The notes: generated by a model not told the origin, from the letters alone. A stretch of 64,000 bases of DNA from Flavobacterium gilvum (GCF_001761465.1 NZ_CP017479.1:1302001-1366000); one strand, 5' to 3'. Positions 1-9,020 are shown, counted from the first letter of the stretch. Numbers and translations are program-made.

Positions 1-183
1 CTTTATGTTTGATCCGCTTATATTCAAAACTGTGAGTGTAGAAATTGAATCGGTTTGAACCTTTCCGTCTAAAACATTGTCAACTCCTATTTCGATCAAT
101 TTTCTTTCGAAATTGCGATCTGGAATAGTTGTGTATTGGGCAAAAACAGAAGAATAAAACAAAAGAAATACTATTTTTTTCAT
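1..183 (-). CDS. Secreted LRR-like protein, N-terminal part (runs off the window)
   Basis: The reverse strand from the ATG at 183 stays open for 61 codons to the window edge. It begins MKKIVFLLFYSSVFAQ, a short signal peptide, and continues with an IPDRNFERKLIEIGVDN stretch and then LTVLNISGSN. Flavobacterial secreted proteins with leucine-rich repeats often begin this way (an IPDxNFExxLIxxGxD block followed by LxxLxIS repeats). That family match is from memory. A candidate -7 element on the same strand lies about 50 bp upstream. The rest of the protein and any C-terminal sorting domain are outside the window. Confidence 0.6.
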   Translation of the reverse strand, partial: MKKIVFLLFYSSVFAQYTTIPDRNFERKLIEIGVDNVLDGKVQTDSISTLTVLNISGSNIK

Positions 184-230
184 GGTTATATAAATTTTTA
201 TTAATAAAATAAGTAAGAATTTATGATAGC

Positions 231-238
231 CAAATATA
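231..238 (-). promoter_or_regulatory. Candidate -7 element (TATATTTG) of the LRR-like gene
   Basis: On the minus strand the sequence is TATATTTG, matching the Bacteroidota -7 consensus TAnnTTTG. It would give a leader of about 40 nt before the ATG at 183. No convincing -33 TTTG was found at the right spacing. Confidence 0.4.
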
Positions 239-383
239 AGGGTATTTCTTATGTTTTGTAAATTTTAAGTGTTAAATTATTAATTGTTAGTGTTTTAATT
301 CGGTTTTCGAATAAGTTTAAGAAAAAAATGCTATTAATTAAGTTTTTCTAGCTTAGTCTCTCCTCCTTTGAAGGGGCTGGCGA

Positions 384-947
384 CTAAAAATAAGCTCTCA
401 CAAACGGCATATATGCTTCTGTATATACATGGTCGTTTTCATCAAACAGAACATTATAGGCGATTCCCACAGTGACATTTCCAGTTCGATAACCTGCGCC
501 AAGGAATAAAGCCGTATTCCAGAAATTGTCTGTATAACTGTTTGGACCGTAATACCCAGCTTCATAATGATTATTAACGTAGGATTCGCTCAGGTTTATT
601 GAAAACTGAATTTGCGGAATCGGGTTAATGAATGTTAGTAGACTCGCTCCATAGATTCCAGAATCATAATATCCTGATGAAACATAACTGCCTTGTAAGC
701 CCAAACCAACCGCCAAATAAGGATTTACATTGTAAATGGCACTTGGAGAAATTGAGATGTCGGTATATCCATTGCTGAAATTTAAACCTAAGCCTCCTCC
801 AAATTGTACTTTATCCCAAAATCGGGGCTGATGCTGCATTGTTTGTTGGGGAGCTTGTTGATATTGAGCTATTACGTTTTCGCAAAAAAACACTGCAAAT
901 ACTACAAAAAGTAATTTTGCTACCGAGAGAAATCGATTTTTTTTCAT
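384..947 (-). CDS. Small outer-membrane beta-barrel protein of unknown function
   Basis: The 187-residue product has a signal peptide (KLLFVVFAVFFCENVIAQ), a short Gln-rich linker, then alternating Gly/aromatic strands (FGGGLGLNFSNGYTD, PYLAVGLGLQGSYV, ALFLGAGYRTGNVTVG) and a terminal Phe (VRAYF), as expected for a barrel inserted by the BAM complex. About eight strands fit the length. It is divergent from sucA across a short intergenic region that holds a perfect palindrome. Flavobacterial homologs next to sucA are, as I recall, sometimes named alpha-ketoglutarate decarboxylase. Nothing in this sequence supports an enzymatic role, so that name would be carried over from the neighbour. Confidence 0.75.
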   Translation of the reverse strand: MKKNRFLSVAKLLFVVFAVFFCENVIAQYQQAPQQTMQHQPRFWDKVQFGGGLGLNFSNGYTDISISPSAIYNVNPYLAVGLGLQGSYVSSGYYDSGIYGASLLTFINPIPQIQFSINLSESYVNNHYEAGYYGPNSYTDNFWNTALFLGAGYRTGNVTVGIAYNVLFDENDHVYTEAYMPFVRAYF

Positions 948-970
948 GTCAATGGCTTTTTTTTAACATA

Positions 971-994
971 TTTTTACGTAAAAGTACGTAAAAA
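971..994. promoter_or_regulatory. Perfect 10 bp inverted repeat in the divergent promoter region before sucA
   Basis: The arms TTTTTACGTA (971-980) and TACGTAAAAA (985-994) are exact reverse complements around a 4 nt spacer. They sit between the divergent barrel gene and sucA, just upstream of the candidate sucA -7 element. This could be an operator or a chance AT-rich palindrome. Confidence 0.4.
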
Positions 995-1020
995 ATAGAT
1001 TCAAATAAATTGCTTTATTG

Positions 1021-1028
1021 TATTTTTG
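1021..1028 (+). promoter_or_regulatory. Candidate -7 element (TATTTTTG) of sucA
   Basis: TATTTTTG matches TAnnTTTG and lies 36 bp before the ATG at 1065. It overlaps an in-frame TTG at 1026, so that TTG is unlikely to be translated. This supports the ATG at 1065 as the start. Confidence 0.45.
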
Positions 1029-1064
1029 CCGAACTATTTAACAAAAAGTATATTCAATAAGATT

Positions 1065-3836
1065 ATGGATAGGTTTTCATTTTTAAACGCAGCACATACA
1101 GAATTTTTTGCACAATTATACGATCAGTACTTAGAGAACCCAGATAGCGTAGAACCAAGTTGGAGAAGTTTTTTTCAAGGTTTTGACTTTGGAATGACTA
1201 CTTACAATGATGAAAACCCTGTTCAGCAAATTGTTGAAGTGGCTTCTGGTAACGCAGACTGTAGTTTGGTTTCGGACAAATTACAGAAAGAATTCAAAGT
1301 ATTGAGATTGATAGACGGATATCGTTCTAGAGGGCATTTGTTTACTAGAACCAATCCGGTTCGTGACCGTAGAAAAAGTTCTCCAACTTTAGATATCGAA
1401 AATTTTGGATTGACAACAGCCGATCTTTCTACAGTTTTTGATGCAGCACAGGCAATCGGAAGCAAGCCAAGTACTTTGCAGGAAATTATAGCGCGTCTTC
1501 AGGCAATATATTGTCAACATATTGGAGTTGAGTATATGTATATCCGTAATCCTGGCGTTGTAAAATGGATTCAGGATAAATTGGGTGTTAACAATAATCA
1601 GCCTAATTTTTCTACAGAAGAGAAAAAGAATATTTTAAATAAATTGAATCAAGCGGTTTCTTTTGAGAACTTTTTGCATACTAAATACGTAGGGCAAAAA
1701 CGTTTTTCATTGGAAGGTGGAGAATCAATTATCCCAGCTTTGGATGCTTTAATTGAAAAAGCGGCCGAAAAAGGAGTGGAGCAGTTCGTGATGGGAATGG
1801 CTCACCGTGGTCGTTTGAACGTTTTGGCTAATATTTTTGGAAAATCGACTCAAGATATTTTTGGTGAATTTGACGGTAAAGATTACGATCAGGAATATTT
1901 TGACGGCGACGTAAAATACCATTTAGGTCTTACTGCCGATAAAAAAACCAGAACAGGAAAAAGCATCAATATCAATTTGGCACCAAACCCTTCTCACTTA
2001 GAAACTGTAGGAGCGGTAATTGAAGGAATCACCAGAGCAAAACAAGATAAATATTTTGCCGATGATTTCTCAAAAGTTTTACCTATTGCCGTTCACGGTG
2101 ATGCTGCAATCGCAGGTCAGGGAATTTTGTATGAAATCATTCAAATGTCCTTGCTTGACGGATACAAAACTGGCGGAACAATCCATATTGTAATCAACAA
2201 TCAAGTTGGTTTTACAACTAACTATCTTGACGCTCGTTCATCTACTTATTGTACAGATGTTGCCAAAGTAACACTTTCGCCGGTATTGCACGTAAATGCT
2301 GATGATGCCGAGGCTGTTGTTCACGCAATGTCTTTTGCGTTGGATTACAGAATGGAATTTGGACGTGACGTATTCATCGATTTGTTAGGATACAGAAAAT
2401 ATGGTCATAACGAAGGTGATGAGCCTCGTTTTACTCAGCCGGTTTTATATAAAATCATTGCAAAACATCAAAATCCAAGAGACATTTATGCTGAGAAATT
2501 ATTGGCAGAACGAGTTATCGATGCCACTTATGTAAATGCTTTGGAAAAAGAATATAAATTAGATCTTGAGCAGAATTTAGAAGCTTCTCGTAAAAAAGAT
2601 TTGACAATTATTACTCCATTTATGCAAAATGAATGGAAAGGATTTGAGCAGGTTTCAAATGATGTAATGTTGCAAAAAGTAGATACAGCTGTTGAAAAAT
2701 CAACTTTGGATTCTATTATAAAAACAGTTTCAAGTTTACCATCTGATAAAAAATTCATTAGCAAAATAACAAAAATTGTTACTGACAGAAAATCGGTATA
2801 TGATAATAATGCTATTGATTGGGGAACTGCAGAAACATTGGCTTATGGTTCATTATTGACTGAAGGTTTCGATGTGCGTGTTTCAGGTCAGGATGTTGAG
2901 CGTGGAACTTTCTCTCACCGTCACGCTGTTGTGAAAGTTGAAGATTCTGAAGAAGAGGTAATCTTATTGGACAATATCGAAAACAAAAAAGGGAATTTTA
3001 GAATTTATAACTCTTTCTTGTCAGAATATGGAGTACTAGGATTTGATTATGGATATGCATTGGCAAATCCAAATTCCTTGACAATTTGGGAAGCACAGTT
3101 TGGTGATTTCTCAAATGGAGCCCAAATTATGATTGACCAATATATTTCTTGTGGTGAAGATAAATGGAACAACCAAAACGGATTGGTAATGTTATTGCCT
3201 CACGGATACGAAGGGCAAGGAGCAGAGCACTCATCGGCTAGAATGGAGCGTTACTTACAATTATGTGCCCGTCACAATATGTATGTTGCTGATTGTACAA
3301 CGCCGGCGAACTTCTTCCACTTGTTGAGAAGACAAATGAAAACTACCTTCCGTAAGCCGCTTGTTGTGTTTTCGCCAAAAAGTTTGTTGCGTGATCCAAG
3401 ATGCGTATCTCCAGTTGAAGATTTTACTTCCGGACATTTCCAGGAGACAATCGATGATAACACAGTAAACAAAAAAGACGTAAAAACATTGGTTTTCTGT
3501 ACGGGTAAATTCTATTATGACATTACCGCAGAACGTGAGAAAAACGGGCGTAACGACGTTGCGGTGGTGCGTATCGAACAATTGTTCCCTTTCCCAGTTG
3601 ATCAAATCAAAGAAATCATTGCCAAATATCCAAATGCCGACGACTATGTTTGGGCTCAGGAAGAACCTAAAAACATGGGAGCTTACAGCTTTATGTTAAT
3701 GAATTTTGACCTTGTAAAATGGAGATTGGCTTCGTTAAAAGCATATTCTGCTCCTGCATCAGGAAGTTACACTCGTGCAAAACGTCGTCACGCAGATGCT
3801 ATGAGAATGGTATTTGATAAAAATTTATTTAGATAA
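1065..3836 (+). CDS. sucA: 2-oxoglutarate dehydrogenase E1 component
   Basis: SucA is the thiamine-diphosphate-dependent decarboxylase of the 2-oxoglutarate dehydrogenase complex in the TCA cycle. It passes a succinyl group to the lipoyl arm of SucB. The product starts MDRFSFLNAAHTEFFAQLYD, the usual E1o N-terminus, and from the ATG at 1065 is 923 residues, normal for the family. Recognisable blocks are VMGMAHRGRLNVL, NPSHLE, the ThDP/metal segment HGDAAIAGQG with a downstream INNQVGFTT, and the C-terminal VERGTFSHRHAVV and EGQGAEHSSARMER of the transketolase-like half. A longer frame opens at a TTG at 1026, but that codon overlaps a promoter-like TATTTTTG. sucB follows after 85 bp with no terminator, so the two are probably co-transcribed. 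Confidence 0.96.
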   Translation: MDRFSFLNAAHTEFFAQLYDQYLENPDSVEPSWRSFFQGFDFGMTTYNDENPVQQIVEVASGNADCSLVSDKLQKEFKVLRLIDGYRSRGHLFTRTNPVRDRRKSSPTLDIENFGLTTADLSTVFDAAQAIGSKPSTLQEIIARLQAIYCQHIGVEYMYIRNPGVVKWIQDKLGVNNNQPNFSTEEKKNILNKLNQAVSFENFLHTKYVGQKRFSLEGGESIIPALDALIEKAAEKGVEQFVMGMAHRGRLNVLANIFGKSTQDIFGEFDGKDYDQEYFDGDVKYHLGLTADKKTRTGKSININLAPNPSHLETVGAVIEGITRAKQDKYFADDFSKVLPIAVHGDAAIAGQGILYEIIQMSLLDGYKTGGTIHIVINNQVGFTTNYLDARSSTYCTDVAKVTLSPVLHVNADDAEAVVHAMSFALDYRMEFGRDVFIDLLGYRKYGHNEGDEPRFTQPVLYKIIAKHQNPRDIYAEKLLAERVIDATYVNALEKEYKLDLEQNLEASRKKDLTIITPFMQNEWKGFEQVSNDVMLQKVDTAVEKSTLDSIIKTVSSLPSDKKFISKITKIVTDRKSVYDNNAIDWGTAETLAYGSLLTEGFDVRVSGQDVERGTFSHRHAVVKVEDSEEEVILLDNIENKKGNFRIYNSFLSEYGVLGFDYGYALANPNSLTIWEAQFGDFSNGAQIMIDQYISCGEDKWNNQNGLVMLLPHGYEGQGAEHSSARMERYLQLCARHNMYVADCTTPANFFHLLRRQMKTTFRKPLVVFSPKSLLRDPRCVSPVEDFTSGHFQETIDDNTVNKKDVKTLVFCTGKFYYDITAEREKNGRNDVAVVRIEQLFPFPVDQIKEIIAKYPNADDYVWAQEEPKNMGAYSFMLMNFDLVKWRLASLKAYSAPASGSYTRAKRRHADAMRMVFDKNLFR

Positions 3837-3921
3837 AAAAAAAAGAATCGTTTCAGGTTTAAAGTTTCAGTTTTGATACTATTTGAAGCTTTGAATAATT
3901 TAAAATTTAAAGAAAAATTGT

Positions 3922-5148
3922 ATGATTTTAGAAATGAAAGTCCCATCACCAGGGGAATCAATCAAAGAAGTTGAAATTGCAACTTGGTTAGTAAAAGATG
4001 GAGATTATGTAGAAAAAGACCAGGCAATTGCTGAGGTTGATTCTGACAAAGCAACTCTTGAATTACCAGCAGAAGTAAGTGGAATTATTACGCTAAAAGC
4101 GGAAGAAGGAGATACAGTTGCAGTAGGTGCAGTTGTTTGTCTTATCGATACAGATGGTGCAAAACCAGCAGGTGCAGCACCAGTTGCTGAGGCTGCAAAA
4201 CCAGTTGAAGCTCCAAAAGCAGAAGTAAAAGCAGAAGCTCCAAAAGCGGCTCCAGCTCCAGCTTCGTATGCTGCGGGAACGCCATCTCCAGCTGCCAAAA
4301 AAATATTGGATGAAAAAAATATCGCTCCATCTTCGGTTACAGGAACTGGAAAAGCGGGAAGAATTACCAAAGACGATGCTGTAAATGCCGTACCTTCTAT
4401 GGGAACTCCTACAGGTGGAAACCGTGGTGTTGAAAGAACTAAATTGTCAATGTTGCGTCGTAAAGTGGCTGAAAGATTAGTTTCTGCCAAAAACGAAACG
4501 GCTATGTTGACTACTTTCAACGAGGTAAACATGACGCCAATCAACTTGATTCGTAATGAATACAAAGATGCTTTCAAAGCAAAACATGGCGGACTTGGTT
4601 TAGGTTTCATGTCTTTCTTTACAAAAGCGGTTACAAGAGCTTTGCAATTGTACCCTGATGTAAACTCTATGATGGACGGTGACCACAAACTTGGATTTGA
4701 TTTCTGTGATATTTCAATTGCGGTTTCTGGACCAAAAGGATTAATGGTACCTGTTGTTCGTAATGCTGAAAACCTGACTTTCCGTGGAATTGAGGCTGAA
4801 ATCAAAAGATTGGCTTTGAGAGCCCGTGATGGACAAATCACTGTTGATGATATGACAGGAGGAACATTTACTATTACAAACGGTGGTGTTTTCGGAAGTA
4901 TGTTGTCTACACCAATTATCAACCCTCCACAGTCTGGAATACTTGGAATGCACAACATTATCGAGCGTCCGATTGCTGTAAACGGTAAAGTGGAAATACA
5001 CCCAATGATGTATGTGGCGCTTTCTTATGACCACAGAATTATCGATGGACGTGAGTCTGTTGGTTTCTTGGTTGCTGTGAAAGAAGCGTTGGAAAACCCA
5101 TTGGAATTATTGATGGGCGGAAATGCTAAAAAAGCATTGGAACTATAA
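3922..5148 (+). CDS. sucB: Dihydrolipoyl succinyltransferase, E2 of 2-oxoglutarate dehydrogenase
   Basis: This 408-residue E2 protein transfers the succinyl group from lipoate to CoA. Its order is: one lipoyl domain (residues 1-77) with the lipoyl lysine K43 in [13 protein letters not shown]; an Ala/Pro/Lys-rich flexible linker; a peripheral-subunit-binding domain (about 115-153, [13 protein letters not shown] and [10 protein letters not shown]); then the catalytic acyltransferase domain. The catalytic motif [11 protein letters not shown] has H371 and D375. A single lipoyl domain and [14 protein letters not shown] at the N-terminus are typical of E2o rather than of pyruvate dehydrogenase. It forms an operon with sucA, and a hairpin with a T-run follows the stop codon. 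Confidence 0.96.
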   Translation: MILEMKVPSPGESIKEVEIATWLVKDGDYVEKDQAIAEVDSDKATLELPAEVSGIITLKAEEGDTVAVGAVVCLIDTDGAKPAGAAPVAEAAKPVEAPKAEVKAEAPKAAPAPASYAAGTPSPAAKKILDEKNIAPSSVTGTGKAGRITKDDAVNAVPSMGTPTGGNRGVERTKLSMLRRKVAERLVSAKNETAMLTTFNEVNMTPINLIRNEYKDAFKAKHGGLGLGFMSFFTKAVTRALQLYPDVNSMMDGDHKLGFDFCDISIAVSGPKGLMVPVVRNAENLTFRGIEAEIKRLALRARDGQITVDDMTGGTFTITNGGVFGSMLSTPIINPPQSGILGMHNIIERPIAVNGKVEIHPMMYVALSYDHRIIDGRESVGFLVAVKEALENPLELLMGGNAKKALEL

Positions 5149-5170
5149 TCAGAATAAATCTCAAAATACA

Positions 5171-5209
5171 AATCCCAAATTCCAATTAAGGAGTTTGGGA
5201 TTTTTTTTA
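5171..5209 (+). terminator. Intrinsic terminator after sucB
   Basis: AATCCCAAA (5171-5179) pairs with TTTGGGATT (5194-5202) and is followed by an uninterrupted T-run. It lies just after the sucB stop and before the convergent protease gene. Confidence 0.7.
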
Positions 5210-5242
5210 TTTTGGAATTTGAAATTTGGAATTTGGAATTTT

Positions 5243-5680
5243 TTATTTCAAATACAAACAATGATTGTAATAATCGATAATCCCTTTGCCCTGCATCAAA
5301 ATATCGGCTCCAATGATGCCATGCACCGGTTTTACTTTGTAATGCCCCAAAGCGTCGTTTACGTGCGATAAATCGAAGATTACAAGGTCAAGGTTTTTGT
5401 TTTTCCATTTGCCCAATTGCAGTTTGTTTCCAGAAGCCATTTGGGTAAACATTCCAGTTGCTCCGGCACCAGAAGCTTGAGTTTTAGAATTTTCGGCTTT
5501 TAGCATAAAAGTTGCAATGCTTTCAAACCCAACACAACTGTTGGATGCGCCTGTATCCAGTATGAAATTTCCTTTTACACCATTGATTTTTGCCTTGATT
5601 AAAAGGTGTTGTGTCTTGGTGACTTTGAACTTGATTTTTTTATAATCAACCTTTTTTAATTTTTCGTGCAAATTTTTCAT
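5243..5680 (-). CDS. Retropepsin-like aspartyl protease
   Basis: The 145-residue protein carries one aspartic protease site, DTGAS at residues 42-46 inside GNFILDTGASNSCV, and the matching hydrophobic-hydrophobic-Gly element HGIIGADIL near the C-terminus. Clan AA retropepsin-like enzymes of this size act as homodimers, each subunit giving one catalytic Asp. No signal peptide or membrane segment is seen, so it is probably cytoplasmic. Its substrate is unknown. It is convergent with sucB and stands alone. The start ATG at 5680 leaves a short Lys-rich N-terminus before the first strand. Confidence 0.8.
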   Translation of the reverse strand: MKNLHEKLKKVDYKKIKFKVTKTQHLLIKAKINGVKGNFILDTGASNSCVGFESIATFMLKAENSKTQASGAGATGMFTQMASGNKLQLGKWKNKNLDLVIFDLSHVNDALGHYKVKPVHGIIGADILMQGKGIIDYYNHCLYLK

Positions 5681-5781
5681 ATTGAAGATGACTTTTTGTT
5701 AAGTAAAAATAGTGTTATAGGCGTTATGTTCTATGATTTGTTTTGTAAAAAAGTACAAAGAGTCTTTAAGGAACTCCTTTT

Positions 5782-5813
5782 TTTGGTAATGCCTGTTTTT
5801 TCGAGTAATTTTG
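5782..5813 (+). promoter_or_regulatory. Bacteroidota-type promoter of the tatD gene
   Basis: TTTG at 5782-5785 and TAATTTTG at 5806-5813 are separated by 20 nt, matching the TTTG-N19/20-TAnnTTTG consensus of Bacteroidota housekeeping promoters. Transcription would begin near 5820, only about 12 nt before the TTG start codon. It is the best-matching promoter noticed in the window. Confidence 0.6.
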
Positions 5814-5831
5814 CTGCATTAAAATTTACAC

Positions 5832-6611
5832 TTGGAAACAAAGGCAACACTTACTGATACCCACACTCATTTATACTCGGAAGAATTTGATGTGGACCGA
5901 AACGAAATGATGCAACGCGCCATTAATAATGGTGTTTCCCGTTTTTTTGTTCCGGCGATTGATTCTAGCTGTACCCAAAGTATGTACGACTTGGAACATG
6001 ATTATCCTAATAATGTGTTCCTGATGATGGGTTTGCATCCTACTTATGTAAAGGATAATTATTTGGATGAATTGCAACATGTTGAAAATGAATTATCCAA
6101 AAGAAAGTTTGTGGCCATTGGCGAAATTGGGATTGATTTGTATTGGGACAAAACACATTTGGCCGAACAACAATTTGCCTTCCGAAAGCAGATTCAATTA
6201 GCTAAACAATACAAACTTCCTATTGTGATACATTGTCGTGAGGCTTTTGATGAAATTTTCGAAATTCTAGAAGAAGAAAAATCACCCGAATTATTTGGGA
6301 TTTTTCACTGCTTTACTGGAACCTATGAGCAGGCTTTACAGGCTATATCGTACAATATGAAATTGGGGATAGGCGGAGTGGTAACCTTCAAAAACGGAAA
6401 AATAGATCAATTTTTGGGTCAAATAGATTTAAAACATGTTGTTTTGGAAACAGATTCCCCTTATTTGGCTCCGATTCCATATCGTGGCAAACGAAACGAA
6501 AGTAGTTATCTAGTGAATGTTGTCGATAAATTGGCTCAGATTTATGGCCTTTCGGCAAATGAAATAGCGGCGGTAACAACCGACAATTCTGCTAAAATAT
6601 TCAGTATTTAA
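5832..6611 (+). CDS. tatD: TatD family metal-dependent DNase (TTG start)
   Basis: TatD proteins are TIM-barrel amidohydrolase-fold hydrolases with 3'-5' exonuclease or deoxyribonuclease activity. The 259-residue product has the metal-binding motifs in order: DTHTHLY (H11, H13), GEIGIDLYW, HCREAF, HCFTG and ETDSPYL. The reading frame is closed by TAA at 5820 and the first ATG is 25 codons downstream, beyond the essential DTHTH motif, so translation must start at the TTG at 5832. The promoter-like TTTG-N20-TAATTTTG just upstream fits this start. Its neighbours are an unrelated protease and an acyltransferase. Confidence 0.93.
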   Translation: METKATLTDTHTHLYSEEFDVDRNEMMQRAINNGVSRFFVPAIDSSCTQSMYDLEHDYPNNVFLMMGLHPTYVKDNYLDELQHVENELSKRKFVAIGEIGIDLYWDKTHLAEQQFAFRKQIQLAKQYKLPIVIHCREAFDEIFEILEEEKSPELFGIFHCFTGTYEQALQAISYNMKLGIGGVVTFKNGKIDQFLGQIDLKHVVLETDSPYLAPIPYRGKRNESSYLVNVVDKLAQIYGLSANEIAAVTTDNSAKIFSI

Positions 6612-6674
6612 TACCGTTTTTCTTTAACTTTAATATTTTTTTTGTTCTTTTGTCCAACTAAATTGAAAACAAAA

Positions 6675-7811
6675 ATGAATAAATTTGATGCGATAAGGTT
6701 TTTTTATGAGTCTGAGGTAAACGATGGCATATTAAAAGTAATTGACCATCCGATGATGAAAGGTTTAATGAACTTTTGTTTTCCGGGCCAAGACGATGAA
6801 ATTTGGAAAGAACAGCTTCGAAAAACTCATTCTATTCGTGATTTTCAGTGCAACTTTATTTATTATGGAGTGCAACAGGTGTTGGAGAAAAGTTCCGAAG
6901 GTTTAACCACATCCGGTTTTGAAAAATTAGAAAAAAACACCGCTTATCTTTTTATGTCCAATCATAGGGATATTGTTTTGGATACTACTTTGCTCAATGC
7001 TTCTTTGTTTGAACATGGCCTGGAAATGACGTCATCGGCCATTGGCGACAATTTGGTTCACAAACCATTTTTAAAAATATTGGCAAAACTAAATAGGAAT
7101 TTTTTGGTACAACGTGGGTTGTCTCCAAGAGAATTGCTAGGTAGTTCCAAATTGCTGTCTGAATATATGTGTCAGTTGTTGCTGCACGAAAACCGTTCGG
7201 TTTGGATTGCGCAACGCGAAGGGAGAACCAAAGACGGAAACGATGAAACAAATCCTGGGGTTTTGAAAATGATTGCAATGGGATCTGACGAACCTAATGT
7301 AATGGATTATTTTAAGAAAATTAAAATTGTTCCAGTTTCCATTTCCTACGAATATGATCCAACCGATGCCTTAAAAATGCCGCAATTATTGGCGGAAGCC
7401 AATAATGAAATCTATAAAAAAGAAAAAAATGAAGATTTCAAGACTTTGTTAAGCGGAATCATTGGACAAAAGAAAAGAATCCACATACATGTTGGCGATA
7501 TTCTGGACAAGGAAATTGATGATATTATTGCAAATGTAGATACTACGAATAAGCAGGTGCAAGCATTGGCACAAGTAATTGATGATTCTATTTTGAGTAA
7601 TTACCACTTGTGGACAACCAATTTTATTGCATATGATATTTTGAACGGATCAAATCGTTTTTCTCATTTGTATACAGAAAATGAAAAAATGCTTTTTGAA
7701 CGACGATTAGAGTTACGAATCGATCACGAGCATCCGGTTGCCAAGCAAGGGTTTTTGGATATGTATGCCAACCCGGTTGTCAATAAACTGAAATATGTTA
7801 ATGAACTCTAA
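6675..7811 (+). CDS. Glycerolipid-type acyltransferase with unusual motif spacing
   Basis: The 378-residue product resembles the PlsB/PlsC glycerol-phosphate acyltransferase superfamily, which transfers acyl chains to glycerophospholipid precursors. The N-terminal active-site block reads SNHRDIVLD, with H97 and candidate Asp residues D99 and D103. The usual spacing is HX4D; here it is HX5D or HXD. A second block, REGRTKDGND (about 181-190), corresponds to the EGxRS/T substrate motif of GPATs. The start is placed at the ATG at 6675, 11 codons inside the longest frame, because MNKFDAIRFF is a more natural N-terminus. Its last 17 bases overlap the asparaginase gene, implying coupled translation. 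The exact lipid substrate is not readable. Confidence 0.7.
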   Translation: MNKFDAIRFFYESEVNDGILKVIDHPMMKGLMNFCFPGQDDEIWKEQLRKTHSIRDFQCNFIYYGVQQVLEKSSEGLTTSGFEKLEKNTAYLFMSNHRDIVLDTTLLNASLFEHGLEMTSSAIGDNLVHKPFLKILAKLNRNFLVQRGLSPRELLGSSKLLSEYMCQLLLHENRSVWIAQREGRTKDGNDETNPGVLKMIAMGSDEPNVMDYFKKIKIVPVSISYEYDPTDALKMPQLLAEANNEIYKKEKNEDFKTLLSGIIGQKKRIHIHVGDILDKEIDDIIANVDTTNKQVQALAQVIDDSILSNYHLWTTNFIAYDILNGSNRFSHLYTENEKMLFERRLELRIDHEHPVAKQGFLDMYANPVVNKLKYVNEL

Positions 7812-8829
7812 GCCACAAATTCTTTTGATTTATACCGGTGGAACGATCGGTATGAGAAAAGATTTTGAAACAGGAGCACTCAAGGCTTTTGATTTTGGCA
7901 AACTCCTTCACAGTGTCCCCGAATTACAATTATTGGATTGTGATATTGCTACTTTTTCTTTCGGAAATCCAATCGATTCGTCGAATATGAATCCGGAACA
8001 TTGGGCCGAAATTGCACGAACAATCGAGAACAATTACGATAAATTTGATGGTTTTGTGGTGCTTCATGGTTCAGATACCATGTCGTATTCGGCTTCTGCA
8101 TTGAGTTTTATGCTCGAAAATCTTTCAAAGCCTATCATTTTTACAGGTTCTCAACTGCCAATAGGGGATTTAAGAACCGATGCCAAAGAAAATTTAATCA
8201 CAGCAATTCAGATAGCTTCTTTACAGAAAAATGGAAAACCGTTAATCAAGGAGGTTTGTCTTTATTTTGAATACAAATTATATCGGGGCAATAGAACGAC
8301 TAAGGTAAACGCTGAACACTTTCAAGCATTTATTTCTCCTAATTATCCTTTCTTGGTGGAATCCGGTGTACATTTGAAAATCAACTCAGAATTATTTCTT
8401 CCCTCAAATGATGAAGCTACGCTGAAAGTTCACCCTCATTTGGACAACAATGTGGTTATTGTCAAAATGTTTCCGGGAATAAGCGAAGTGGTACTATCCG
8501 CTATTTTGAATATTGAAAGTTTAAAAGGAATTGTACTCGAAACCTATGGCGCTGGAAATGCACCGACAGAAGATTGGTTTTTGGAGCTTTTACAAAAAGC
8601 TATAAACAGAGGATTGTACATTGTCAATGTTACGCAATGTTCGATAGGAAGCGTGAGTATGGGGCATTATGAAACGAGTACAACTATGAAAAAACTCGGA
8701 ATTATTTCGGGAAAAGATATAACAACCGAAGCTGCGGTAGCCAAATTAATGTATTTATTGGGTCAAAATATTACTCCATCTGCTTTCAAAAATGCATTCG
8801 AAACTTCTTTGAGAGGAGAAATGCAATAA
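7795..8829 (+). CDS. ansA: Type I (cytoplasmic) L-asparaginase
   Basis: The enzyme hydrolyses L-asparagine to aspartate and ammonia. Both threonine motifs are present: IYTGGTIGM (catalytic T14 region) and LHGSDTMSYSA (T95 and D94). The 344-residue length and absence of a signal peptide fit the cytoplasmic type I enzyme rather than the periplasmic type II form. Two ATGs (7795 and 7801) are possible; both overlap the end of the acyltransferase gene, which ends at 7811, so translation is probably coupled. The tRNA-Ser gene follows 58 bp downstream. Confidence 0.93.
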   Translation: MLMNSKPQILLIYTGGTIGMRKDFETGALKAFDFGKLLHSVPELQLLDCDIATFSFGNPIDSSNMNPEHWAEIARTIENNYDKFDGFVVLHGSDTMSYSASALSFMLENLSKPIIFTGSQLPIGDLRTDAKENLITAIQIASLQKNGKPLIKEVCLYFEYKLYRGNRTTKVNAEHFQAFISPNYPFLVESGVHLKINSELFLPSNDEATLKVHPHLDNNVVIVKMFPGISEVVLSAILNIESLKGIVLETYGAGNAPTEDWFLELLQKAINRGLYIVNVTQCSIGSVSMGHYETSTTMKKLGIISGKDITTEAAVAKLMYLLGQNITPSAFKNAFETSLRGEMQ

Positions 8830-8887
8830 TCTTGTTTTTTATTTCCTAAATTCATTTTTTTTAGTGTTCTTTGCACTCCAAAATAAT

Positions 8888-8974
8888 AGAGAGGTGTCCG
8901 AGTGGTTGAAGGAGCAAGCCTGGAAAGTTTGTATATGGGTAACTGTATCGTGGGTTCGAATCCCATCCTCTCTG
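8888..8974 (+). tRNA. tRNA-Ser (GGA anticodon)
   Basis: A 7 bp acceptor stem (AGAGAGG with CCTCTCT) encloses a D-arm, an anticodon stem-loop with loop CTGGAAA (anticodon GGA), a long variable arm as expected for serine tRNA, and a T-arm GTGGGTTCGAATCCCAT. The discriminator base is G at 8974. The full CCA end is not encoded. Confidence 0.95.
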
Positions 8975-8980
8975 CAAATA

Positions 8981-9020
8981 AAAACCGTAATCAACTTATA
9001 AATAGTGATTACGGTTTTTT
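8981..9020 (+). terminator. Terminator after tRNA-Ser
   Basis: AAAACCGTAATCA (8981-8993) pairs with TGATTACGGTTTT (9006-9018) and continues into a T-run, directly after the tRNA. Confidence 0.8.

Noticed and set aside
361..383. CTCCTCCTTTGAAGGGGCTGG stretch as an IS end
   Set aside because: It is short, single-copy here and without a partner inverted repeat or transposase.
1026..1064. Upstream TTG start of sucA
   Set aside because: It overlaps a promoter-like TATTTTTG and adds residues not typical of E1o; the ATG at 1065 gives the expected N-terminus.
4005..4958. 317-codon minus-strand frame inside sucB
   Set aside because: It lies wholly antisense to a clear E2 gene and arises from the Ala/Pro/Lys-biased codons; the product has no recognisable motif.
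5123..5371. 82-codon plus-strand frame between sucB and the protease
   Set aside because: It runs through the sucB terminator and antisense to the protease gene.
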